A stretch of DNA of 29,630 nt, taken from assembly GCA_002633005.1 (NCBI GenBank), contig NMRA01000693.1, positions 1 to 29,630 on the forward strand, in the 5' to 3' direction. Below the pieces are notes generated by a model. It ran no database searches. It worked only from the letters and a program-made list of their open reading frames with translations, and had not been told where the DNA came from. The DNA is from Phoronis australis (lineage: Eukaryota; Phoronida; Phoronidae). This document shows positions 20,084-28,782 of the stretch, in pieces (the stretch's first letter is position 1; every line of letters starts with the position of its first letter). The position numbers and the translations under genes are program-made.

Positions 20084-21068
20084 CCATGGGTCATAGCGTA
20101 CCGTTCTTACGTGTTTACAGCGGGTTAACAAACAAGAACGTGCATTAATAAAATTTACAAACAATCGAAAAACCAACTATTGTTTTAATATTTCTACTCT
20201 TATGTTAATTGAAAAGTCCATGTCCCTGCCACGTCTGCAATCGATCACTCTAACTACTGTTCAGCTCCATCCAGCCGTGGTATCGTATCTGCAAAGCGAT
20301 TCAAGTAACACCATTCAGCACGCATTTAGTGACCTTGAACATCATTTGGATTCATTCATGCTGTTTTCTCGGTATATTAGAGTTTGTGTTACTATGTTAG
20401 TGAAATTGTTAGTCGAGATTGGAAAGAGCATTAACTCAAATGCATCAGCAAGACAAGTAACAAACATGTTGTCCAATCGAATTGTAATAGATTTCAAGGA
20501 TGGAGAGATCTATCTATTTGAAGTATAGATGCAACTTGACGACCTAAACACTAATTTTTGACTACAAACTGCACTACAACTGTAAAAGAGCCAACACTTA
20601 AAATCTTTTACAACAACCTTGACACCAAGCAATTGTCCCTGGTGTAGAACTCTAACTGCAAGTGTCAGCCACAACAAACCGTTATCAATAACGAAAGTTA
20701 CAAACATCTTCGTGTATCGTTTAAGACGACATCTCATCGCACAAGCCCTCATAGAAGAGACAATTTCCTGGATTGTTTTACCTTTCTGACTCGGGTGCCA
20801 TTTTGTGTTGTTTGTTCAGGAACAACTGGTTTGCTGCCAGTGGTGGCGTGCTTGTTCAGATGCTGTATGAACCTTGAAAAGGCGTCTACATTTCTCTAAC
20901 GTTAAGGGTTCATATTTATGCAATACTTTCAAATAATATGATTTAAACAGAGTTCACAAAATGAAAATGAAATGCTTATATTTCATAACATTAACAGTGT
21001 TTCTGAGATTGATTCTGCAATACTTTCATCAAATTAAATTTGGTCTTGTTACTGATAATGTTGTTTTA
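19585..21068 (+). repeat. near-identical duplicate, right copy, starting at the gap
   Basis: It begins directly after the last N with aagttcaaattttcatgac, the same phase as base 18092, and stays alignable to the point where the left copy is cut by the gap. Beyond 21068 the unit continues normally (cttttgattgatgtg). Confidence 0.92.
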
Positions 21069-22130
21069 CTTTTGATTGATGTGCTATTGCTTTTTGTTAA
21101 ATTTTACGGTTTTTGAGAGATTGTGCCCTGAAACCAGGTATTAAACAGTGTGTATGAAAAATACAGATGCCTGAATGAATGGATAGTAGCTTTTTTACTC
21201 CGCTTTTCCAAATCAAACAAATGTTTGGTCAAATTATGATGGCTCACAGGAGTACAAACATGTAGTGAATACCGGAAAAGTTCAGGAGATTTACAGCTGA
21301 ACTGAGCCATGTCTTTTGGGTCTGGTGTCATTCGTATTAGTGGTCCCTCGACGCCTTTGGTAAACTGTCACTTCCCACTGCGTCAGTTCCCTCATGTGAA
21401 AGGTATACTAGTCAGCTGAATTCCAGTTGTTCGACAAATGGCCAAGTCGCTAAAAATCTAAAATCAAGTTAAAAGAGAATCAGCCTAAAGGACTGAGAAA
21501 CCAATATGACCTGAGCTGAAATCTACAAGTAGAAGTGTTTGGTCCGATGGCATGAAATCAGGGTATTCCTCGGTCTAAATATTAGCTAAAGCAAAAGTCG
21601 GTAAATCCGAGAATCCACAAAAGTCCGAAAGTCTATGACTTTGAAAGCTGAAAGTTCAAGCTCTCATGACACGCGGTTCTGAACATTGAACTTTTCAAAA
21701 TAACCATAGTTTGCATGTACATGCCTGTTTTATACTAATTCTTCGAATAGACACTGCTTCTCAAAACGATCCAAACAATGTTTGGCAATATTTTGTCGAG
21801 CTTTTGCTTTTCTTTACATTTTCAAATTTTGGTTAACAATCACTAAAACTTTGCTGCTCTGGTGTCACTGACTTTGTTTCACAACTTTCACGCATCATAG
21901 ATCGACGCACTGGTTTAGAAGTCTGATTTCTGAACCTTCGGATTGAAAGGTCTTTTTAAAACATTTTCGTTTGTTGTATAATTGGGTTTTATACTTGTGA
22001 ACCTTCGTGGTATCATGCTCTATCCTATTTATACATATATACTTCACCCGCAAGCAACGTAACATTACCGTCTTAATTTTAGTCTTTCATTTATAACTCC
22101 TGCCTTCCATCCTTCTTCCGTTTTGGTTTT
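20084..22130 (+). repeat. array unit 7
   Basis: This is a complete 2047-bp unit. Its first half repeats unit 6 nearly exactly (gap-associated copy) and its last part is the left member of the second near-identical pair. ORFs at 20202-20528 (plus) and 21104-21331 (minus) are the recurrent unit frames. Confidence 0.88.
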
Positions 22131-22371
22131 CCATGGCTCACAGGGTATCGTTGTTGCGTGGTTATAGCGTGTAAATATACAAGAACTTGCACTGATAAGA
22201 TTTGCAAACAATCGAGAAATCAAATATTGTTTTAAATTTGCCACTCAGATATTAATTGAAAAGCCCGTGTCCCTGCAACGGGTGTAATCGATCACTGGAA
22301 CTACTGCTCAACTCTATTTGGTAGTGGCACCTGCAGAAGAATTCAAATAACACTATTCACAATACATTGTG
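21590..22371 (+). repeat. 782-bp near-identical duplicate, left copy
   Basis: It aligns to 22373-23154 at a constant offset of 783 with no net indel and only about a dozen differences by eye. It ends in cattgtg immediately before the single N at 22372. Confidence 0.93.
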
Positions 22372-22913
22372 NAGCAAAAGTCGGTAAATCCGAGAATCCA
22401 CAAAAGTCCGAAAGTCTATGACTTTGAAAGCTAAAAGTTCAAGCTCTCATGACACGCGGTTCTGAACATTGAACTTTTCAAAATAACCATAGTTTGCATG
22501 TACATGCCTGTTTTATACTAATTCTTCGAATAGACACTGCTTCTCAAAACGATCCAAACAATGTTTGGCAATTTTTTGCCGAGCTTTTGCTTTTATTTAC
22601 ACTTTCAAATTTTGGTTAACAATCACTAAAACTTTGCTGCTCTGGTGTCACTGACTTTGTACCACAACTTTCACGCATCATAGATATTCGCACTGGTTTA
22701 GAAGTCTGATTTCTGAACCTTCGGATTGAAAGGTCTTTTTAAAACATTTTCGTTTGTTGTATAATTGGGTTTTATACTTGTGAACCTTCCTGGTATCATG
22801 CTCTATCCTATTTATACATATATACTTCACCCGCAAGCAACGTAACATTACCGTCTTAATTTTAGTCTTTCATTTATAACTCCTGCCTTCCATCCTTCTT
22901 CCGTTTTGGTTTT
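22131..22913 (+). repeat. array unit 8 (apparent, probably an assembly duplicate)
   Basis: This anchor-to-anchor stretch of 783 bp exists only because of the duplicate around the N. It contains unit sequence up to the single N and then re-enters the end of a unit. Confidence 0.8.
22372..22372. other. single undetermined base at a contig join
   Basis: One N separates two copies of the same 782 bp, which is typical of contigs joined without resolving their overlap. Confidence 0.95.
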
Positions 22914-23154
22914 CCATGGCTCACAGGGTATCGTTGTTGCGTGGTTATAGCGTGTAAATATACACGAACTTGCACTGATAAGATTTGCAAACAATCGAGA
23001 AATCAAATATTGTTTTAAATTTGCCACTCAGATATTAATTGAAAAGCCCGTGTCCCTGCAACGGGTGTAATCGATCACTGGAACTACTGCTCAACTCTAT
23101 TTGGTAGTGGCACCTGCAGAAGAATTCAAATAACACTATTCACAATACATTGTG
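22373..23154 (+). repeat. 782-bp near-identical duplicate, right copy
   Basis: It restarts at agcaaaagtcgg, the phase of base 21590, and continues past the point where the left copy was cut (tgtgaccctgaac). The 783-bp step is not a multiple of the 2.05-kb unit. Confidence 0.93.
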
Positions 23155-23879
23155 TGACCCTGAACGTCATTTGCATTCATTCATGATATTTTCTCGGCGT
23201 CTTAGAAGTTGTGTTAGTTTGTTAGTGCAATTGTTAGTCAGGATTAGAAAGAGCATCAGCGCCAACGCGAATGCACCTGCAATACAAGTAACATACCTGT
23301 TATCCAATCCAATTGTAATAGATTTCAAGGATGGAGAAATCTATCCATCTGATTAATTGAAATGTCCGTGTCCCTGTCACGGCTGTAATCGATCACTGGA
23401 ACCACTGCTCAGCTCCCTCTGGTTGTGGCGTTTGCAGAGAAATTCAAATAACACCATTCAGCATGTATTTTGCTACGTTACCTTGAATGTCGTTTGGATT
23501 CATTTGTGAGCGCACAAAAATCCATCGAAAGTTATAAGTTTGAACTTTCATGACACGAGGTTCTGAACAATGAGTGATTTTGAGCAAAACCATGATTGAT
23601 TTGCACACGTGTGTTTGAACCCAGTTCTGTGAAGAGCCTGCACATCTCAAAAGGATCCAAATAAAATTGGGCAAGGTGCACTGAGCTGGAGCATTTATTT
23701 ACATTTTCAAATTATGGTTTATCAACACCAATTTTTTGTTGAATTATTGACCGAACTTGTGAACCTTCAGTGTATCAAGCTGTACCCTCTTTATACTGAT
23801 GTAGTATGACACGAAAGCAATGACGTCAGATTATCTTCCAAAGTTTTGTAATCCATCCTTTTTCTTCGGTTTTGGTTAT
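22914..23879 (+). repeat. array unit 9, recombined and shortened
   Basis: Only 966 bp separate the anchors. At about 23352 the unit steps back about 310 bp (ctatccatctgattaattga), so the block with gtaatcgatcac occurs twice. At about 23510 it then jumps forward by more than 1 kb to the gaactttcatgacac block. The remaining end section is diverged. The plus ORF at 23150-23356 is a shortened recurrent unit frame. Confidence 0.8.
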
Positions 23880-24066
23880 CCATGGGTAGCAGCGTGTAGT
23901 TGGTGTATGGATACGGGGTAATGCGTGTAAGTAGAGAAAATGCACACTAATAAAATTTAAAAACAACCCACAAATCAACTATCATTTTCAGTTGATCACT
24001 CGGAGATTAATTGAAAATCTTTGTCCCTGCCACGGTAGTAATCGACCACACGAACCATTGCTCTTT

Positions 24067-24707
24067 GCTCCACCTGTTGGGAGTCATTTCGTTGAGCCAC
24101 CTCACCCCACCTGGTTCTATATGTCCTGGGTTTTATGTTTCCCGTTTCATGCATATCGGGATTCTTTGTGTCCCCTGCCTCCGTGCGTCCCAGTGCGGTA
24201 GTTGTGATTGTCCCCCTGCAGAAAATGCCCTGGTTACATGTATTTGAATGCCGGCATATGGGCACGTTATTCAGTGGATACCCGGATGCTTCATTCAAAT
24301 ACACGCAAGCCAGACAATTTCTCCAGGGCCACAACAGTTACTCGCCAAATGCAGGCAAATTTTCAAGACCCAGCTTGCATTCGAAAATTCAAGGGTTATT
24401 GCTTGATCAGACAATTAAAACGACCAGGGTCAGACAAGGAGGATGCACCAAAACAACACACTACTTTATTACTTGTCGAACATTTTTACCCTATAGCAAT
24501 TGTCATGTGAGCCTAAAATGGCGATTATTGCTAAAACTTGTACATCCGTCCGCTTAGCACCTGTATTATAATGCAAAAGACCAGGGCACTTAGGACACGG
24601 GACGTATAATTCTAACCCGCAACACATAGAACCCAAAGTCCATAAAACGGGAACCATAAAACCCGGGACACATTGAACCCGGGACGCAACGTCGCTCCCA
24701 TCTGTTG
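24067..24707. mobile_element. 614-bp inverted-repeat (MITE-like) element
   Basis: The insertion 24080-24693 is flanked by gctccacctgttg (24067-24079) and gctcccatctgttg (24694-24707), both matching the unit block gctccatctggttg, so a target duplication of about 13 bp is likely. Diverged inverted repeats face each other: left about 24104-24185 and right about 24590-24690. Each is built from short degenerate repeats of the type GTCCCGGGTTTTATG, GTTCCCGTTTTATGG and GGGTTCTATGTG. The middle contains a separate inverted repeat (24239-24303). ORFs on both strands (up to 140 codons) overlap one another and show no known domain, so I treat the element as non-coding. Confidence 0.75.
24239..24303. repeat. 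12-bp perfect inverted repeat inside the MITE-like element
   Basis: TGTATTTGAATG (24239-24250) faces CATTCAAATACA (24292-24303). The pairing can extend imperfectly inwards through gcatatggg and tacccggatgc, giving a hairpin of about 20 pairs. It may be a relic of an inner terminal repeat. Confidence 0.7.
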
Positions 24708-24958
24708 TGACATTTACAGAGGAATTCATTTAATACCATTCCCCATGCAGTTTGTGACTTTGACCGTCATTTTTGTTTCATTCTTTCATAATATGTTAGG
24801 GCTCCGGTTAGTATGTCAGTACAGTTTAGTCGGGGTTAGAAAGAGCGTATAAGTAAACTCGGATGTATCAGCAATTCAAGTGACAAACGTCTTGTGCAAG
24901 CGAATGGTAATACATTTGATAGATCGAAAGATTTGACCATTTTTAAATAAAGAGTTTG

Positions 24959-25009
24959 GGTCGTTATGACGCACATTTATTTAAAAAATAAATGTGCATC
25001 ATCACGACC
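24959..25009. repeat. 24-bp near-perfect snap-back hairpin
   Basis: Left arm 24959-24982 and right arm 24986-25009 pair with three mismatches around a 3-base AAA loop. The right arm matches the normal unit order (atgtgcatcatcacgacc versus unit atgtggaacatctcgaccc). The left arm is the extra, inverted copy. Confidence 0.85.
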
Positions 25010-25235
25010 AGCACACTAATACATGAGTACAACACAGCGTTGGCCTACCATTAAAATGCAGCCAACACTTAAAAATATATTACAACGACCTGCACACCAA
25101 ACAATTGTCACAGGTGGAAAACTGTAACAGCAATTATCAGCCAGATCAAAATGTGATTAATAACGGAATTTACGCACCTGTGTCGTCCTTGATGTATCGG
25201 GTAAGACACTACCTCATCTATGCGCGCTCTCAAAG

Positions 25236-25949
25236 GAATGGCCGTCCAACTCAAGGAAAATTCAATCGGTCATTCCATTACTTCTCGGAAGGGGTTATTG
25301 CACTTTCCAATAAACCACAAGCACTTCGGTAGATACCGTTGTAGCAGTAATTTTAAGTAAATCTGAAATAATTACGAAGTTACAACTGGTAAAGAAGAAA
25401 ACTTGCGAATTCAACCGAGCCATCGAAGTGCAACAAGCTGCAACCACGTTGTTACACAATCCAAATCAATAAACCCGCCTTTAGAGGAACTGAATACCGA
25501 AAGGGTGTTCACAATGGAAAATCGTGCCGCATGTGATCCTGTAGTAAAGAGATCGGAGAATGGTTACTTTCAAAAACTAAACCGCATGGGGGCTACGACG
25601 AAGTCACTCAGATACAAGTTGTTCACTGATCATTCTTGATTCGTGACCAGATTTACCTTAGGGCTCGTGATCCCTCAAACAATTGACTGATAGACTGGCG
25701 TTTTTGTTGCAAGTCCGCCAACTTTCAACATAATTTCGTTTGATTTATTACAATTCATATTGCTATATTTTCTCGCCACGAGACAGTTATTGAACTCTAC
25801 CTCTGTCTGGCGAGATGGTGAAATTCAGTATGGCACGGCTATTTCGAAAATCAGCTATTCACGTATTTGTAGCAATTGCAAAATTTCTATTTTTCAATAT
25901 CATGTAACGTATTCATAGATTTTCTCGATATTACGAAATCACTTGTTGG
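25236..25949. other. unassigned region between the array and the second retrotransposon
   Basis: About 700 bp have no match to the array unit and no recognised domain. A frame at 25403-25639 (78 codons, starting MRIQPSHRSATSCNHVV) has no known motif and no gene-like surroundings. A GC-poor stretch at 25680-25950 contains nothing I can name. It may be retrotransposon leader DNA too decayed to recognise. Confidence 0.5.
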
Positions 25950-27127
25950 TAACATCTCCATGAGTGTAAATCTGAAAAAAACTAAGATTATTGTTTTTAG
26001 AAATGGCGGACCACTCAGAGCGTATGAGACGTGGTATTATGGAAATCAATTAGTGGAGGTTGTCTCCCAATATAATATCTTGGAATATTTTTTACACCTA
26101 GATTAGTTTGGTCCAAAGCCACTGAAACACTGGCACGTCAAGGTAGTAAAACTGCTATGTCTATCTCTAAAATTAGAAACTGGTGCACGGAATTACCCGT
26201 ATCACTTGAACTATTTGATAAAATTGCTGTGCCAATTATGTGCTACTGTGCAGAAATCTGGGGATTCAAAGAATATGAAGGGCTTGAAAATGTATATGTT
26301 AAATTCTGTGAAATTGGAGTTCGACACTCTTGTTCTAACGCAGCTGTATTGCGTGAATGTGGAATTTATCCGCTCTATGCAAAGTACAATGTCACAAGTG
26401 TAAAATATTGGCTAAAGTTATTGAAAATGCCACCTACTAGATACGGTAAAACTACTTATGACATGTTAACTGATTTAGATAGGAATGGGAGAAATATTTG
26501 AGTACCTTCTGTTAGACAATTGCTATCAAAATACGGTTTTTATGAAATTTGGTCGAATCACGATGTCATGTGCGAAGTCCCGTTTTTAAGTATCTTCGCG
26601 CAAAGAGTTAATGACTGGTATGAGCAAGGTTGGCGATCAGAAATTGAACATAATGCAAAACTTAAATACTACTGTAACTTTAAGACTGTGTCCTGTTTTG
26701 AACCATATCTTAAGTTACCGCTGCGTAATAGTCATATTCGTGCGTTCACTCGGTTACGTTGCTCCAACCATCGACTAGCCTACAAGTGGGACTGGGTAGA
26801 CACGAGGAAATGGAATATTATAATAGATTATATTTGATTTGAAATGATGAGGATGAATACCACTTCCTGTTGATTTGCGAGGGATATTGTGAACTTAGGT
26901 GACGTTTTATGAAGGAAGTTCAATGGAAGCATCCAACTCAAGAATCCTGTATACACCTGCTAGCTAATCCAGATATATCAGTGTTTTTGTGTGTATTCTG
27001 CTCTTCAAGTTAAAAGAAGAGAACAACCCTTACATGCATGGGTTACTGCGAGTGGAAATGTGCCTGTTTAATTTTTGTTTATTGTACTTTGGGCCAGAGG
27101 CCTTTAATACAAATAAATGTAATGATT
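25950..27127 (+). mobile_element. 3' part of a second non-LTR retrotransposon, 5'-truncated
   Basis: The fragment starts in the RT palm just after the catalytic region and runs to a 3' UTR ending tttgggccagaggc and aataaatgtaatgatt (about 27087-27127). It is unrelated in sequence to the element at 4591-8796. 5' truncation is the usual fate of non-LTR copies. No clear target duplication was found. It resembles the Jockey/CR1-type elements common in aquatic invertebrates, but the clade is inferred. Confidence 0.75.
25960..26890 (+). pseudogene. non-LTR reverse transcriptase C-terminal region, broken
   Basis: The blocks in order are MSVNLKKTKIIVF (25960-25998), with the Lys-Thr-Lys motif after the YADD region. 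Next are a GNQLVEVVSQYNIL block (26041-26083), SISKIRNWCTELPVSLELFD (26160-26219), IMCYCAEIWGFKEYEGLENV (26236-26295) and AVLRECGIYPLYAKY (26344-26388). Then follow KYGFYEIW (26529-26552) and LPLRNSHIRAFTRLRCSNHR (26716-26775). After that a Cys/His-type tail reading NTTSC and FARD is broken by stops. Stop or frame changes occur at 26104, near 26500, near 26775 and at 26835. The catalytic palm motifs upstream are absent, so no activity is possible. Confidence 0.78.
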
Positions 27128-27443
27128 GAACTTCTGCACGATTCAATAATTCATGGCATTTCATGGATTCGTTATTTGCAGTTCCTTACATATTCATTTA
27201 TTCGTTGCATTATTTGAATTTATTAACCCACTGCATTGATTAAATCGTAGTGTCGATTCAGCAATTAGTAATTAACTTGTAGCATTGTCCATGTACAGAT
27301 TTCTGGCTCATTAAATCTGTCTCTTTTTACATGTTCAATAACATGTTGCACGGATTCACCCGCTCTTCGCATTTTACGCAGTCACTAATTCTTTGCAATG
27401 TGCAAATTTATTGGTTTGTTAGTTTTTCTCAGGTTATCCATTT
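27128..27443. other. AT-rich spacer with ATTCAT-like microrepeats
   Basis: Short words attcat, attcg, tgcatt and their variants recur at irregular spacing on both sides of the Penelope-like fragment (here and at 28030-28340). No coding frame, terminal repeat or known motif is visible. The similar composition on both sides suggests that the Penelope-like piece inserted into this simple-sequence DNA. Confidence 0.4.
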
Positions 27444-27955
27444 CAGAGCATTTTGGAGCAGGATTTGATGAAGCTGTTTTCAAGATTTCCCGTAAAAAGG
27501 TTGGCAAAAATAGGAGCAACCCTAGTGCCCATAGCTGTGCCTAATATTTGGAGATAGTGATTATTATTAAAGGTAAAATGATTCATGGTAACTACATGTT
27601 CAAGAAGAGAGCGAATAAAAGGTGTAGGTACATTAGGATTATTTCGTTGACTAAGAAACTTGGTACAGGCTTCTATGCCTTCATGTTGAGGAATATTAGT
27701 GTATAAGCTTTTAACATCAAGAGTTACGAGAAGGGCATTTTTAGGTAAATCACTGATGTTTTTAATTATATTAAGAAACTGATTCGTATCTTTAACATAT
27801 GAAGGAAGGGTGGGGACAAATTGATGAAGATGGTAGTCGGCAAACTGAGAATTTTTTTCTGTAGGGCAGTTGTTGCTGGCTATAATTGGGCGTCCAGGAT
27901 TACCTTCTTTGTGGATTTTAGGAAGGAGATAAAAGCGACTAGGTTGAGCATCATT
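27443..27955 (-). pseudogene. Penelope-like reverse transcriptase, partial
   Basis: The frame closes with a stop at 27443-27445. It carries RFYLLPKIHKEGNPGRPIIA (about 27875-27934), the signature of Penelope-like RT fingers. FADYHLHQFVPTLPSYVKDT follows (about 27790-27849). LVTLDVKSLYTNIP (27695-27737) holds the first catalytic Asp. FIRSLLEHVVTMNHFTFNN lies at about 27570-27626, and LGTAMGTRVAPIFANLF at about 27498-27548 is the family's second palm block. The next block, with the YxDD-type Asp pair, is absent because the frame ends after ENSFIKSCSKML. About 160 residues of RT remain. The 20 residues before PSRFYLL in the open frame are not RT but the antisense reading of the inverted duplicate, so the apparent ATG at 28015 is spurious. 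Confidence 0.85.
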
Positions 27956-28027
27956 AGGAATGAAGTACCTACATCTTTCATTCGCTCTCTTCTTGAACAT
28001 GTACTTACAGAGCATTTTGAGGATTTG
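27444..28027 (-). mobile_element. Penelope-like retroelement fragment with inverted 5' extension
   Basis: A truncated RT reads on the minus strand between two imperfect direct copies of the same word: cagagcattttggagcagga plus tttg (27444-27467) and cagagcattttgaggatttg (28008-28027). The upstream end contains a 39-bp segment (27964-28002) that is an inverted copy of an internal RT segment (27594-27632), 36 of 39 bases matching. No GIY-YIG endonuclease sequence is present. The 3' part beyond the second catalytic block is missing. Confidence 0.8.
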
Positions 28028-28029
28028 TA

Positions 28030-28440
28030 AATTTGTTGAATTTTGTGAATTTAATCACTCGTCTCATTTTCTGCCTCGTTGCCTTTTTCAGATCTTTGTA
28101 TGTACTTTTTGGATTCATTTAATTTCTTTGCACTTCACATATTCAATTCACGGCATCACGGCCTTATGATTTTATAATTATCTCCACTTAACGTTGTCTT
28201 GGTGATTTTTGTTTTGCTGTTTCACTGATAATGACGCATTTTTCACCGATTCTTTCATGGCGTCGTTAATTAGTTGCATTTTAAATTCGTTTGTTTATAT
28301 TATTTACGAATTCATTTGTTTGTTTCATCTTGCAGTGCAATAATTCGTAGCGTTCACTTAAGGATTGGCGGGACAGCTACTAGAACGCCGGAAACTGATA
28401 TTCACATTACAAATTGATCGTTTCGGCGGTATTTTTTTAA
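28030..28440. other. AT-rich spacer, no gene seen
   Basis: This is T-rich DNA with repeated gaattc/attcat-type words, similar in style to 27128-27443. Short ORFs here are chance frames. No promoter, tail or repeat boundary could be placed. Confidence 0.4.
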
Positions 28441-28486
28441 ATTGACATTTTTTGGAAGAGTTCCTATGTTGTTGTTTGATACATGT

Positions 28487-28600
28487 ATTTTCCACTAGAA
28501 ATGGGGGTCTCTGGGACTTGAACTCGAGCCTCGCGTCTTACGACATGCCTGTTACTACAACGACACAGCGGTCACCGTTTTTGTCACTGGCGGCCGGCGG
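28487..28600 (-). other. degenerate tRNA-like (possible SINE) fragment
   Basis: On the minus strand a B-box-like gagttcaagtccc (28513-28525) lies downstream of gtaagacgcgaggctcga and an A-box-like region near 28550-28575. The spacing resembles a tRNA-derived SINE head. The T-arm stem does not pair well (ctcgag versus cccag), so it is not a functional tRNA gene. Adjacent GC-rich sequence (28590-28620) contains gcggccgcc. Confidence 0.3.
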
Positions 28601-28782
28601 GAAAAGCGGCGGCCGCCAAGAAGGTAACACAGAAATAACTCGGTTCTGTTCCACATTGTTCGAATAAAGGTAAAAAGTAGCTCCCGTGACAGAGAATCGG
28701 ATTAACGAATTTAAGTGCAACAGTTCACACAACGGGTTATTATAATTATAGCCTACTTCCGACAAGAATTCAAGGGGACTGG

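Larger units (their letters stand above)
1..25235 (+). repeat. tandem array of a diverged ~2.05-kb unit (macrosatellite-like)
   Basis: The same ordered series of blocks recurs head to tail. Landmarks in each unit are ccatgg plus a gttatagcg block, gtaatcgatcac, gattcattcatgctg, gattagaaagagcatt, gcaagacaagtaac, gccctcat plus an acctttc block, a gttgttttact block, a gtcattcgtgttagtgg block, gtatgaaatca and gtgaaccttcgg. Anchor-to-anchor lengths for undisturbed units are 2094, 2046 and 2047 bp, and 2049 bp once the THAP element is subtracted. Copies differ by substitutions, small indels and larger rearrangements, so the array is old except for the near-identical pairs beside the N positions. 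The unit has no terminal repeats, tail or recognisable protein that would make it a standard transposon. It could be a macrosatellite or a decayed multigene spacer array. Confidence 0.9.
23880..25235 (+). repeat. array unit 10, last and most diverged, with an insertion
   Basis: Unit landmarks (ccatgggtagc, gattaattgaaaa, aaccattgctc, then after the insertion ttacagaggaattca, agtcggggttagaaagagcg and gtatcgggtaagacac) are all present in order but with many changes. A 614-bp element lies at 24080-24693 and a snap-back hairpin at 24959-25009. Homology to the unit fades around 25235, which I take as the end of the array. Confidence 0.8.

Noticed and set aside
18689-20528. A recurrent plus-strand ORF (up to 121 codons, with DFKDGEIYPFEV) in several array units, possibly a gene family.
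   Set aside because: A hand comparison of a 41-codon stretch between unit 2 (from about 9020) and unit 6 gave about 8, 6 and 4 differences at codon positions 1, 2 and 3, the opposite of purifying selection. Several units carry frame changes or stops. The similarity simply follows from the DNA repeat, and one pair is an assembly duplicate.
12103-21331. A minus-strand ORF of 71-75 codons starting MTPDPKG in units 1, 3 and 7 (3575-3790, 12103-12330, 21104-21331), with a related frame in unit 4.
   Set aside because: Most nucleotide differences between the unit 3 and unit 7 copies change the amino acid (about 12 replacements among roughly 20 changes). No domain or upstream signal is visible, and unit 2 has lost the frame.
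24135-24557. A 140-codon ORF and overlapping ORFs on both strands in the 614-bp element.
   Set aside because: Frames on both strands are open over the same GC-richer DNA, include the inverted arms themselves, and show no recognised domain.
1-25235. A CRISPR array or other prokaryotic repeat system.
   Set aside because: The repeats are 2 kb long and diverged, without short identical repeats and unique spacers. The mobile elements are all eukaryotic types.
25105-25332. A 75-codon plus ORF at the end of the array.
   Set aside because: Most of it is the standard unit block (gtaac..gcaa..tcagcca to gtatcgggtaagac) seen non-coding in other units.
27821-28030. A plus-strand ORF of 69 codons ending with FIRSLLEHVLT.
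   Set aside because: Its first part is antisense to the Penelope-like RT, and its last part is the inverted duplicate of the RT. It is not an independent gene.
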